A DNA stretch of 64,000 bases from Nostocoides_A vanveenii (GTDB lineage Bacteria > Actinomycetota > Actinomycetes > Actinomycetales > Dermatophilaceae), in contig NZ_BAAAPN010000056.1 of NCBI RefSeq assembly GCF_039531165.1, positions 39,695 through 103,694 of the forward strand, read 5' to 3'. The notes under the pieces are model-generated. The model made no database searches, had not been told where the DNA came from, and saw nothing but the letters and a program-made list of their open reading frames with translations. The position numbers and the translations under genes are program-made. The stretch's first letter is position 1, and each line of letters opens with the position of its first letter. Of the stretch, positions 25,591-33,786 are shown piece after piece.

Positions 25591-26437
25591 CGCTTCTCTC
25601 GCAACAGAACTCAAGGGTCTCGACGCTCTGGAGTCGGCGACCGACGAGGCACCACTCGCAGGTCGCGTATGGGCGCAGACCTGGCCGAAGATCGCCGCCA
25701 TCGGGCTCTTTGTGGGCCTGTGGCAGGTTGTCGTCTGGTTCAAGCTCAAGCCGTCGTATGTCCTGCCCGGTCCCGGTTCGGCGTTCGGCGAGTTCGCCCA
25801 CCAACTGACGCAAGGGACCTTCTGGCATGCCACGGCGGTGACGATGACGCGGGGCGTTGTCGGCTTCCTCATTGCTTCGGTGATCGGTCTGCTCCTCGGC
25901 GTGGCCGTCGCCCGCTCGAAGGTCCTGCGTGCCGCCATCGGCTCGCTGATCACCGGGCTGCAGACCATGCCGTCGATCGCGTGGTTCCCGTTGGCGATCC
26001 TGCTCTTCCAGCTCTCCGAGAAAGCCATCCTCTTCGTGATCCTGATCGGAGCCGTGCCGTCGATTGCCAATGGCGTGATCAGCGGCGTCGACTATGTGCC
26101 GACGACCCTGGTGCGGGCCGGGCGCAATATCGGCGCGCGGGGCATCGCGCTCTATCGGCACATCATCTTGCCGGCGGCGCTGCCGAGCATCGTCTCGGGC
26201 CTGAAGCAGGGCTGGGCCTTTGCCTGGCGATCGCTGCTCGCCGGTGAGTTGATCGTCGCGATCGCCAACCGGCCGAGCCTGGGCGCCTTCCTCGCCAACA
26301 GCCGCGAACTGGGGGAGCCGAGCTACATGCTCGCCCTGATGATCGCCATCCTGCTCATCGGCGTCCTCGTCGACTCCGCCTTCGCGGCCGTCGACGCCAC
26401 CATGCGACGCCGTCGCGGAGTGGGCGCCCTGAGCTGA
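25580..26437 (+). CDS. ABC transporter permease (SsuC/TauC type)
   Basis: 285 residues with about six hydrophobic segments. The family order is clear: PSYVLPGPGSAFGEFA, RGVVGFLIASVIGLLLGVAVARS, LQTMPSIAWFPLAILLFQLS and the EAA-like loop ARNIGARGIALYRHIILPAALPSIVSGLKQGWAFAWRSL, a stretch of family-typical sequence at about residues 173-211. ATG 25580 lies inside the ATPase gene and has AGGAGG eight bases upstream. The C-terminal helix sits near 250-275. It delivers the substrate recognised by the lipoprotein at 23735. Confidence 0.93.
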   Translation: MAIDASLATELKGLDALESATDEAPLAGRVWAQTWPKIAAIGLFVGLWQVVVWFKLKPSYVLPGPGSAFGEFAHQLTQGTFWHATAVTMTRGVVGFLIASVIGLLLGVAVARSKVLRAAIGSLITGLQTMPSIAWFPLAILLFQLSEKAILFVILIGAVPSIANGVISGVDYVPTTLVRAGRNIGARGIALYRHIILPAALPSIVSGLKQGWAFAWRSLLAGELIVAIANRPSLGAFLANSRELGEPSYMLALMIAILLIGVLVDSAFAAVDATMRRRRGVGALS

Positions 26438-26523
26438 CCAGGCGGGCCCGAGGTGGCGCGATCTGGACCGCTCGCGCGCGAGCCAGGCGGGCGGCATACG
26501 GCCTTAGGTGGCCGACGCGAACG

Positions 26524-26567
26524 GGAGCGGGGAACGCGGGGCTGGGGGTCGGCACGTTCCCCGCTCC
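26524..26567 (+). terminator. Terminator of the ABC transporter operon
   Basis: GGAGCGGGGAACG (26524-26536) and CGTTCCCCGCTCC (26555-26567) are exact inverted copies of 13 bases with an 18-base loop, followed by TTC. It is 86 bases after the permease stop. The gap between contains a GGCATAC motif copy near 26493. Confidence 0.7.
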
Positions 26568-26652
26568 TTCGTCGCGCGAGGCTGCTCCGGCCGCGCCGAA
26601 CGGGGACCCGGACGAGATGATCGGGTTGCCCGTACCTGGCAAGGGGCGCCAC

Positions 26653-26779
26653 GGGTCTGAACCGGCCTCGCCCACGCAGAGCGTGGGACCCAGACGGGTC
26701 TGAACCGGCCTGTCGACGGGTCTGAACCGGCCTCGCCCACGCAGAGCGTGGGGACCCAGACGGGTCTGAACCGGCCTCG
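26653..26779. repeat. Tandem-like intergenic repeat with nested hairpins
   Basis: The core GGGTCTGAACCGGCCT occurs four times, starting near 26653, 26696, 26718 and 26762. Two copies are extended by TCG and a hairpin CCCACGC-AGA-GCGTGGG (26671-26687 and 26736-26752), then GACCCAGAC. The array fills most of the 366-base gap between the permease operon and the amidohydrolase together with the terminator at 26524. It is noncoding as far as I can see and looks like a REP-type or degenerate mobile repeat. Confidence 0.75.
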
Positions 26780-26803
26780 CGACGGGGGCTAAGGTCGGGG
26801 GGT

Positions 26804-27889
26804 ATGGGAGATGCGCTGCGCCTGCGGGGGCCGATCCTGGTGGGACCGAACGACGTGCGCGACGAACTGTGGGTGCTCGACGGGCGCATCACCTTTACCG
26901 CCCCCGCTGGTGAGTCCTCGACCCTCGACGGCTGGGTGGTGCCCGGCCTGACCGATGCCCACTGCCACGTCGGGCTCGACGCGCACGGCGCAGTCGACGC
27001 CGAGACCGCCGAAGCCCAGATCACCCGGGACCGCGACCACGGCACCCTGCTCATCCGGGACGCGGGCTCGCCGTCGGACACGCGGTGGATCGACGGCCGG
27101 CCTGACCTGCCGAAGCTGATCCGCGCGGGACGCCACATCGCGCGGACCCGCCGCTACATCCGCGACTATGCCGACGAGGTCGAGCCCGACCAACTGGTCG
27201 AGACGGTGCGCCGCCAGGCCCGCCGAGGGGACGGCTGGGTCAAGATCGTCGGCGACTGGATCGACCGCGCGACCGGCGACCTGACGCCCTGCTGGCCGCG
27301 CGAGACCGTCGCCGCCGCGGTCGCCGCGGCTCACGAGGAGGGGGCCCGCATGACGGCGCACTGTTTCGGTGAAGCCGTCCTCGATGATCTTGCTGCAGCC
27401 GGGATCGACTGCGTCGAACATGCCAGTGGCCTGACCGCGGAGACGACCGGAGCCTTTGCCGCGCAAGGCATTGCGATCGTCCCGACCATGATCAATATCG
27501 ACAACTTCCCAGCGATCGCGCAGCCGGCGCGCGAGAAGTTCCCGCTCTATTACGCGCACATGATGGCGATCTACGAGCGCCGCGACGCGACGATCGCGGC
27601 CGCCCACGAGGCCGGTGTGCCGATCTATCTCGGCACCGATGCCGGCGGCACCCTCTCGCATGGGTTGGCGCCGCGGGAGGCGCTGCGCCTCCATACGGCC
27701 GGTATGCCTGCCGAGGCCGTGCTGTCTTCGGCGACCTGGGGCGCCCGCGCTTGGCTGGGGCGACCCGCCATCGAGGAGGGTGCCGACGCGGACCTGCTCG
27801 TCCTCCCCGCCGATCCGCGCGCCGACCTCGGCGTGCTCGCCGCACCCATCGCGATCATTTTGCGCGGGCGCGTCTATCCCCCTGGGTGA
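26804..27889 (+). CDS. Amidohydrolase-family metal-dependent hydrolase
   Basis: 361 residues. GWVVPGLTDAHCHVGLD gives the HxH metal motif, VKIVGDWIDR the bridging Lys, MTAHCFGEAVLDD and VEHASGL two further His ligands, and GTDAGGTLSHG the catalytic Asp. This is the full set of an imidazolonepropionase/prolidase-like amidohydrolase. The substrate is not evident. ATG 26804 has TAAGGT eight bases upstream and only a poly-G stretch between, so a leaderless message is possible. It stands alone between the repeat array and the Rrf2 gene. Confidence 0.88.
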   Translation: MGDALRLRGPILVGPNDVRDELWVLDGRITFTAPAGESSTLDGWVVPGLTDAHCHVGLDAHGAVDAETAEAQITRDRDHGTLLIRDAGSPSDTRWIDGRPDLPKLIRAGRHIARTRRYIRDYADEVEPDQLVETVRRQARRGDGWVKIVGDWIDRATGDLTPCWPRETVAAAVAAAHEEGARMTAHCFGEAVLDDLAAAGIDCVEHASGLTAETTGAFAAQGIAIVPTMINIDNFPAIAQPAREKFPLYYAHMMAIYERRDATIAAAHEAGVPIYLGTDAGGTLSHGLAPREALRLHTAGMPAEAVLSSATWGARAWLGRPAIEEGADADLLVLPADPRADLGVLAAPIAIILRGRVYPPG

Positions 27890-28033
27890 CCCACCCCCGG
27901 CGGCCGGCTGGCGCGGCCGGTCCGTCGGCTGCAGCCTCATGGCCCGGGGATATCGGTGACGACGGGGGCGGCCGTGGCGCCTGGGCGCGGCTCAGGTGTT
28001 GCGGCGGTTGCCGCATGCGACACAATCACACTC

Positions 28034-28498
28034 GTGGACATCTCGGCGAAGACGGACTATGCGATCCGCGCTCTCGCCATGCTCGCTGAGGTTCAGACCA
28101 CGGGGGGCGGGGCGTTGTCGGCCGAGACGCTCGCCGCCCGCCAGGACCTGCCGCGGAAATTCCTCGAAGCCATCCTCGCCGATCTGCGCCGAGGCGGCAT
28201 CGTCGTGAGCACTCGCGGCGCGTATGGGGGATACGCCCTGGCCCGCGACGCGGGCGACATCAGCCTCGGCGCCGTCTTCCGGGTGGTGTCCGGCCCGCTC
28301 GCCGAGGTGCGCGGCGTGCGCCCGCAGGACGTGCGGTATGAGGGCGCCGCCGCCCACCTGCCCACCGTGTGGGTCGCGGTCCGCGCCAGCCTGCGACGCG
28401 TCCTGGACGAGGTCAGCCTTGCCGACCTCGTCGCCGGCGACCTGCCCGACCACGTCCGTCACCTCGCCGACGACCCGGACGCCTGGGCCAACCGCTGA
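28034..28498 (+). CDS. Rrf2-family transcriptional regulator
   Basis: 154 residues from GTG 28034, chosen because VDISAKTDYAIRALAMLAE is the standard Rrf2 start; CACAAT lies seven bases upstream, suggesting leaderless translation. The winged helix-turn-helix shows ARQDLPRKFLEAILADLRRGGIV and STRGAYGGYALAR. The loop that binds an iron-sulfur cluster in IscR or NsrR has no cysteines here, so this is a cluster-free member, like CymR. It may regulate the sulfonate-type operon at 23735, whose upstream palindrome resembles CymR sites; this link is inference. Confidence 0.87.
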   Translation: MDISAKTDYAIRALAMLAEVQTTGGGALSAETLAARQDLPRKFLEAILADLRRGGIVVSTRGAYGGYALARDAGDISLGAVFRVVSGPLAEVRGVRPQDVRYEGAAAHLPTVWVAVRASLRRVLDEVSLADLVAGDLPDHVRHLADDPDAWANR

Positions 28499-28770
28499 CG
28501 CCTCACCCGTCACAACTTTCCCGCCCGATGCCACAACGGTCGTGTTCGCACGAGAACATTTCCCTTGCGAACGACGCCTTTGCCATGCGCTGCCACGGCC
28601 GCGCGGCCCGGCATGCGTGGTCGGAGCCCCGGTTCGGCTCTGGCAGAATGGATGCTCGTACCCGCGCGCGCCCGCACCGTCGAGCGTGAGCGCCTACCCC
28701 GAGTTTCGGCCCCCCAGGCGATTCCGCCTGGTCTTGCCGTGCTCACAACACGAGAAAGAGGACCACCCAC

Positions 28771-29289
28771 GTGGCCGTCAAGATTCGCCTGAAGCGGATG
28801 GGCAAGATCCGCGCTCCGTTCTACCGGGTCGTCGTCATGGACTCGCGCACCAAGCGCGATGGCCGGGCCATCGAGGAGATCGGCAAGTACCACCCCACCG
28901 AGGAGCCGTCGCTCATCGACATCGACAGCGAGCGGGCGCAGTACTGGCTCGCTCAGGGCGCCCAGCCCACCGAAGCGGTCGAAGCGCTGTTCAAGGTCAC
29001 CGGTGACTGGCAGAAGTTCAAGGGCGAGGCCGGCGCCGAGGGCACCCTGAAGGTCGCCGCGGCCAAGCCGAGCAAGAAGGAACTCTACGAAGCGGCCGTC
29101 GCCGCCGCCGGCAAGTCGGCGGACTCCGCCCCGTCTGCGACCACCCCGCGCAAGGCCGCCAAGAAGGCCGAGGCCCCGGCAGCGGCCGACACCGACTCCT
29201 CCGGCGCGTCGCACGAGGCAGTGGACGCCGACGCCGACGCCACCACGACGGCGTCCGCTGCGGCCGACCCCGAAGCGGCCGCCGAGTGA
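28771..29289 (+). CDS. rpsP: 30S ribosomal protein S16 with C-terminal extension
   Basis: 172 residues. The first 80 are standard S16: VAVKIRLKRMGKIRAPFYRV, MDSRTKRDGRAIEEIG, and NPTE-like HPTEEPSLIDID. The remaining 90 form a Lys/Ala segment (TPRKAAKKAEAPAAADTD) and an acidic Ala/Asp/Glu tail, longer than the E. coli protein; long tails are common in actinobacteria. GTG start with AGAGGA nine bases upstream. The 272 bases before it hold no gene; GGCAGAAT near 28642-28649 could be a -10 region. Its last four bases overlap the khpA start. Confidence 0.96.
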   Translation: MAVKIRLKRMGKIRAPFYRVVVMDSRTKRDGRAIEEIGKYHPTEEPSLIDIDSERAQYWLAQGAQPTEAVEALFKVTGDWQKFKGEAGAEGTLKVAAAKPSKKELYEAAVAAAGKSADSAPSATTPRKAAKKAEAPAAADTDSSGASHEAVDADADATTTASAAADPEAAAE

Positions 29290-29534
29290 CCCTCCTCGAA
29301 GAGGCCTTGGAGCACCTGGTCACGGGCATCGTCGATCACAAGGACGATGTCGTGGTCCGCAACAAGGACCTTCGCCGGGGCAGCCTGCTCGAGGTCCGGG
29401 TCCACCCCGACGACCTCGGCCGGGTCATCGGTCGCTCGGGCCGGACGGCCGGCGCTCTGCGCACCGTGATGGGCGCCCTCGCCGGCGGCCAGAACGTCCG
29501 GATCGACATCGTCGACACCGACCGCGTGCGCTGA
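29286..29534 (+). CDS. khpA: KH-domain RNA-binding protein KhpA
   Basis: 82 residues with one KH domain. The GxxG loop is seen in VIGRSGRTAGALRTVM. KhpA/YlqC proteins bind RNA, often with KhpB, and sit between rpsP and rimM in many Gram-positive genomes. It starts at a GTG overlapping the rpsP stop. A ten-base-pair hairpin, ACCGCGTGCG (29521-29530) with CGCACGCGGT (29537-29546), spans the stop codon. In the usual cluster rimM follows directly; here a two-component system on the other strand intervenes. Confidence 0.93.
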   Translation: MTLLEEALEHLVTGIVDHKDDVVVRNKDLRRGSLLEVRVHPDDLGRVIGRSGRTAGALRTVMGALAGGQNVRIDIVDTDRVR

Positions 29535-29569
29535 CCCGCACGCGGTGACGGGATCCCTCGACGACGCAG

Positions 29570-29607
29570 ACAACGGGGCCGATCGCGCACGCGATCGGCC
29601 CCGTTGT
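29570..29607. terminator. Strong bidirectional terminator
   Basis: ACAACGGGGCCGATCGCG (29570-29587) is an exact inverted copy of 29590-29607, an 18-base-pair stem with a two-base loop, followed by TGT on the plus strand. It lies between khpA (plus) and the kinase/DUF4153 gene (minus), so it can serve both. Confidence 0.88.
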
Positions 29608-29624
29608 TGTCACGTCCCGGGACG

Positions 29625-29625
29625 N
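29625..29625. other. Ambiguous base (N) in the assembly
   Basis: A single undetermined base sits 18 bases after the strong hairpin at 29570-29607, in noncoding sequence. It marks a spot where the assembly was uncertain, perhaps because of the adjacent perfect inverted repeat. Confidence 0.95.
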
Positions 29626-29728
29626 ATCCGGTTGTCTGCAAGCGGCACCGGTTTGCGATGTGAGAAGCGCAGGTCCTTCCCCATGTCCGCCGGTCTCGCC
29701 CAATGGCGGACGACGGACGATCTCGGCG

Positions 29729-32464
29729 TCAGCGGGTGGCGTCGTCGAAGGCTCCGCACGCGGGGCTGGTGGCCTGGAGATCCGGCACCGACACGCCCAG
29801 ATTGGCCAGGGCCGTGCGCGCCCGGCTGCGACCTAGGTTCCACTCCAGCGCGTCGTCGCTGCGATGGGTGCGGGCGGCATACTGGGCAAGCGTGCACGTG
29901 CGGGCCTGACCGGCCAGTCGCTCGGTGATAGCTGGGATCGCATCGTCGGAGAGACCGCCGAGATAGGCGACGTCCAACGCGTAGTCACCGAGTCGCTCGA
30001 AGCGATCGACATTGCGATTCGCGACCCACGCCTCGGGATTCATCAAGCCGAGCCCGAGCACGATGCCGACGCCGGTGAGCGCCGCAGCGCGGGGGATCCA
30101 CTTGCCCTGCAACGAGATTCCGGCCAAGAGCACCATCAGGACCACGAGCCCGACCCAGATCTCGAAGGCATCGACGACCACCCGTAGGGTCGTGAAGCCG
30201 TAGGCCTGCTGATAGAGATTCATCCGCCACATGGCCGAGGCGATGACCACGAGCGTGAGCACGCCGAGCAGCCCGAGCACCGCGCGCAGCAGCACCCGGT
30301 CACCTTCGGCCGCGCGGGACGCGTGCCGTGCGACCACCCCGACGAGCAGGATGGTGAGAACCGTTGCGACGGTGAGCTGGCCGAAGCCCTGGCGGGCGTA
30401 CTCGGCATACGTCACGCCCGTCGTGCGCTCGACATACTCGTGCCCGGCCAGCCAGGCGGTCACCTGGGCGGCGATGAAGACCGCGTAGGTCGCGATGACC
30501 AGCGCCGCGGGCACCAACCATTCCCACGCGTGGCGGGCCACCCGGCCCGCAGGGAGCGTGAGGGAGGCGTCCATGATCGGGTTGATGGCGAGATAGCAGC
30601 CGGCAAGCACGATGCCGAAACAGGCGCAGAAGACGAAGCCCCGCAAGATCGCCGTGTCGATCGAGAGGTCGGGGACCAGCAGGTCGACCCAGTGCGCGAC
30701 CACCGCGTCCGCGGACGCGAAGAGTGCGCCGAAGACCACCAGCACGGCCAGGCTGACCGCTGCGGTCCGGATGACCGGCCACCAGGCCCGGGTGCGGCGG
30801 CTGGTGCTGAGCATCCGACCTAACCACGGCAGACCGCGCAGTCCAGCGAGCGGCCAGGCGAGTGCAGAGCCGATCAACGCGGTCAGCGAGCGGGCCGGGG
30901 TGACGCCGATGACCACGGTGACCGCGCCTGCCAGCAGGGTCAAGGGGATCAACCAGCCCGCAGCCCGCAGCATCGGGATGAGGGCGAGCGCGATGCCGAG
31001 CACACCGCAGACGGCCGTCAGCCAGGACCGCCGGCGCGCGGCCGCGGCCAGCGTGGCGCCGCCCGCGAGCAGCACGAGAGTGGTTCCGACACCCTGGTCG
31101 CGGAAGGGCAGGATCACGGCCGCAAGCAGGCCCACGGCCAGCGCCGCCAGGAGGAGGCGCGGCCGGCCGGGCACATCGACCTCGGGCCAGAGCGACCCGA
31201 AGGCGCTGTCCATGGCCGGCGGTGGCGTGCGGCCCGGGCCAAGCGGGATCGACCCGGCGGGGTAGGGCGCGGGCAGCGGGGGCGTGGGTCGGGTGGATGG
31301 GAATGACATGGTGGCTCCTGGGCCGGTGATCGAGTTGGACGGCGACGCCGGTGCCGGGGGGCGGTGGTCGGGGACGGTCGGTGGGCTTGGTGTGGAGGGC
31401 GACGGCAGCGCGGTAACGGTCCTGACGTGCGGTTCGACCGGGAGGGTCAGCCGCAGGCGGGCCCCCGTATGCCCGGGGCGCGGGTCGAGCGCGTCGACGC
31501 GCCCCCCATGGATCTCGGCCACCCACCGGGTGATCGCCAGCCCGAGTCCGGTGCCCCCGGCGGCGGCCGTGCCGAAGCGATCGAAGATCCGTTGGCGGTC
31601 CTCGGCCCGGATGCCCGGTCCGTCGTCCTCGATGTCGATCGTCCACAGCCTGGGACTCGAATGTCCTTGTCCGTCAACGGAATCGCGATCGCCATCGAGT
31701 GACGCGAGCCGAGCGGTCACCCGGACTTCACTGCCGGGCGGGCTGTGGCGGGCGGCATTGTCCAGCAGATTGGTGATCGCCTGGCGCAGCCGCATCGGCT
31801 CGGCCGCGACGTGCAGGTCGGGCGGCACGACCTCGACCCGGACCGGGACCTCCCGGCCCGAGAGCGTGATCTCGCACCCGGCATCGGCGAGCAACCCGGC
31901 CACATCCACGGACCGCGTCCGCAGGGGCGCGAGGCCGGCGTCGATCCGGGAGAGCGCCAGCAGGTCGGCGAGCAGATCGCTGAGCCGCTCGGCTTGCGCC
32001 AGCACGGACCGCAGGCCGGCCTCGTCCGCCGGAGTCACACCGTCGGCCATATTTTCCAGGACCGCCCGTAGGGCTGCAGCCGGCGTGCGCAGCTCATGTG
32101 AGACCGTCGCCACCAGATCGCGCCGTTGCTGGTCGACGTCCTTCAAGTCAGCGGCCATGGTCGTGAAAGCCCTTGCGAGCGTGGCGACTTCGTCGCGTCC
32201 CTGGGCGTCGATCCGGGCCGAGTAGTCACCGCGCGCCATCCGGCGTGCCGCTTCGGTCATCTCCCGCAGCGGGGCGATCATTCCGGCGGCAAGCAACTGG
32301 GTCAGGATCAGCGAGATCGCCACCGCGACGGGAATCACCAACCACCGGCTCACCCCGTGCGTCGCGCCGAGTGTCGCCACTGTCGCCGACACCAGCACGC
32401 TGATGCCGACCAACGCCCCAAGCTTGACCTTCAGGGAGGCCAGCCGCGTCAGGGGCGAGGCCAT
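29729..32464 (-). CDS. Sensor histidine kinase fused in frame to a DUF4153/DUF4173 membrane domain
   Basis: 911 residues in one open frame. Residues 1-385 are a histidine kinase: two membrane helices (about 18-35 and 42-62), a HAMP-like stretch, the H-box VATVSHELRTP with His123, N-box LLDNAARHSPP, G1 EDDGPGI and G2 GTGLGLAITRW. A Pro/Ser/Thr-rich linker leads to residues 386-911, a polytopic domain with about 12 hydrophobic segments and the phrases CYLAINPIMDASL and RMNLYQQAYGFTTLRV, typical of DUF4153/DUF4173. In relatives these are usually separate genes. An internal ATG (31309) with AGGAG six bases upstream could start the second half separately. The first ATG overlaps the response-regulator stop. 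Confidence 0.85.
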   Translation of the reverse strand: MASPLTRLASLKVKLGALVGISVLVSATVATLGATHGVSRWLVIPVAVAISLILTQLLAAGMIAPLREMTEAARRMARGDYSARIDAQGRDEVATLARAFTTMAADLKDVDQQRRDLVATVSHELRTPAAALRAVLENMADGVTPADEAGLRSVLAQAERLSDLLADLLALSRIDAGLAPLRTRSVDVAGLLADAGCEITLSGREVPVRVEVVPPDLHVAAEPMRLRQAITNLLDNAARHSPPGSEVRVTARLASLDGDRDSVDGQGHSSPRLWTIDIEDDGPGIRAEDRQRIFDRFGTAAAGGTGLGLAITRWVAEIHGGRVDALDPRPGHTGARLRLTLPVEPHVRTVTALPSPSTPSPPTVPDHRPPAPASPSNSITGPGATMSFPSTRPTPPLPAPYPAGSIPLGPGRTPPPAMDSAFGSLWPEVDVPGRPRLLLAALAVGLLAAVILPFRDQGVGTTLVLLAGGATLAAAARRRSWLTAVCGVLGIALALIPMLRAAGWLIPLTLLAGAVTVVIGVTPARSLTALIGSALAWPLAGLRGLPWLGRMLSTSRRTRAWWPVIRTAAVSLAVLVVFGALFASADAVVAHWVDLLVPDLSIDTAILRGFVFCACFGIVLAGCYLAINPIMDASLTLPAGRVARHAWEWLVPAALVIATYAVFIAAQVTAWLAGHEYVERTTGVTYAEYARQGFGQLTVATVLTILLVGVVARHASRAAEGDRVLLRAVLGLLGVLTLVVIASAMWRMNLYQQAYGFTTLRVVVDAFEIWVGLVVLMVLLAGISLQGKWIPRAAALTGVGIVLGLGLMNPEAWVANRNVDRFERLGDYALDVAYLGGLSDDAIPAITERLAGQARTCTLAQYAARTHRSDDALEWNLGRSRARTALANLGVSVPDLQATSPACGAFDDATR

Positions 32465-33150
32465 CAGTGCCCACCCCCGTCGAGGGCATACCCGACCCCG
32501 TGGACGGTGCGGATGCGCGTGCCGCCGATCTTCGCGCGAAGGGCTTTGACATGGCTGTCGACGGTGCGAGTGCCCGAGGCGTCCGACCAGCCCCAGACGT
32601 CCTCGAGCAATTGCTCGCGCGTCAGAACGGTCCCCGGCGCCGCGGCCAGGGCCGCGAGCAGGTCGAACTCGGTCGGCGTCAGGTGCACGTCGGTGCCCTC
32701 GATGCCCACCCGGCGAGTGCCCGTGTCGATCACCAGCGCGCCGACCGTCATCGATCCGGATGCCTTGCGCGCCAACACTTCTGCACGCTCGACCCGTCGC
32801 AGCAGGGCGTGCACGCGAGCGAGAAGTTCGCGCATCCGGAAGGGCTTGGTCAGATAGTCGTCGGCCCCGACGCCGAGCCCGACCAGGATGTCCGACTCGT
32901 CGTCGCGCGCGGTGAGCATGAGCACCGGGACGGGGCGTCGGGACTGGATTTGCCGGCAGACCTCGATGCCGTCGAAGCCGGGCAGCATGATGTCGAGGAT
33001 GACGGCGTCGGGCTCTTCCGCATCGACGGCGGCGACGGCCTCCGGCCCGGTGAAGGCCTGGCGGACGGTGTACCCGCTCGCCCGCAAGCGGTCGGTGACG
33101 GCCTGGTTGATGACGGGTTCGTCCTCGACGACGAGCAGGCGGGCGGTCAT
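32464..33150 (-). CDS. OmpR-family response regulator
   Basis: 228 residues. The receiver domain has acidic residues Glu9-Asp10, phosphoacceptor Asp53 (in AVILDIMLPG), Thr80 and Lys102 (in YLTKPF). The C-terminal winged helix contains VHLTPTEFDLLAALAA, LTREQLLEDVWGW and RTVDSHVKALRAKIG, the OmpR/PhoB DNA-binding pattern. The TGA overlaps the kinase ATG (TGATG), so both are co-translated. The pair is inserted, in opposite orientation, between khpA and rimM. The signal sensed is unknown. Confidence 0.95.
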   Translation of the reverse strand: MTARLLVVEDEPVINQAVTDRLRASGYTVRQAFTGPEAVAAVDAEEPDAVILDIMLPGFDGIEVCRQIQSRRPVPVLMLTARDDESDILVGLGVGADDYLTKPFRMRELLARVHALLRRVERAEVLARKASGSMTVGALVIDTGTRRVGIEGTDVHLTPTEFDLLAALAAAPGTVLTREQLLEDVWGWSDASGTRTVDSHVKALRAKIGGTRIRTVHGVGYALDGGGH

Positions 33151-33250
33151 ACGGCCAGATTAGGAGGCGAGCAGTGGACCTTCCGTGCGCGAAATGTGTG
33201 GGTTCCGTGCAGCTTTGGGCGTCGGTCTCGGGCTTTGGGAGAATGGGCCG

Positions 33251-33781
33251 GTGAGTGTTCTCGTCGCCCGTATCGGCAAGCCGCACAGCCTCCACGGTGA
33301 GGTGACCGTGCAGGCGCACACCGACGACCCGATGGGCCGCTTCGTGCCCGGCGCGACCTTCGTCACCGACGCCGCCGCCGGCTCCGGTGTCCCCAAGTCG
33401 CTGACGATCCGAAATGCCCGGCAGCACAAAGGAATTTGGCTGCTCGCCTTCGACGGCATTCCCGACCGCACGGGTGCTGAAGGTCTGCGCGGCACGCAGT
33501 TGTTGCTCGATGAGGAAGACGAGACGGGCAACGACGAGGACGGATGGTATGAGGAGGAGTTGGTCGGTCTGCGTGTTTTGGACCCCGCCGGCGAGCCGCT
33601 CGGAACGGTCGCCGGGCTCGACGTCGGCGTCGCTCAGGACCGCCTGGTCGTCACGCTGACCGACGGGACCGAGGTGCTCGTCCCGCTCGTCGAAGCCATC
33701 GTGCCCTCGCTCGATCCGACGGCCGGTGTGGTCGTCGTGGACGCGCCCCCCGGCTTGTTCGACATCGCCCGCGAAGGCTGA
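33251..33781 (+). CDS. rimM: Ribosome maturation factor RimM
   Basis: 176 residues that bind S19 and help assemble the 30S head. The N-terminal domain starts VLVARIGKPHSLHGEVTVQ, the C-terminal PRC-barrel is seen in EEELVGLRVLDPAGEPLG and VEAIVPSLDPTAGVVVVDAPPGL. GTG 33251 is preferred to the upstream in-frame start at 33185 because it gives the canonical N-terminus; GAGAAT lies seven bases before it, so a promoter with a leaderless start is likely. This would be needed because the opposite-strand two-component genes cut it off from rpsP-khpA. trmD follows after 5 bases. Confidence 0.95.
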   Translation: MSVLVARIGKPHSLHGEVTVQAHTDDPMGRFVPGATFVTDAAAGSGVPKSLTIRNARQHKGIWLLAFDGIPDRTGAEGLRGTQLLLDEEDETGNDEDGWYEEELVGLRVLDPAGEPLGTVAGLDVGVAQDRLVVTLTDGTEVLVPLVEAIVPSLDPTAGVVVVDAPPGLFDIAREG

Positions 33782-33786
33782 CGCGC

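Noticed and set aside
26653..26779. Possible CRISPR array
   Set aside because: Only four core copies at irregular spacing (43, 22, 44 bases), spacers partly repeated and no cas genes nearby.
32465..33427. Upstream extension of the kinase frame to a 1232-codon open frame
   Set aside because: This part lies antisense-frame to the response regulator, whose receiver and winged-helix motifs are perfect in the other frame; the kinase starts at the ATG overlapping the regulator stop.
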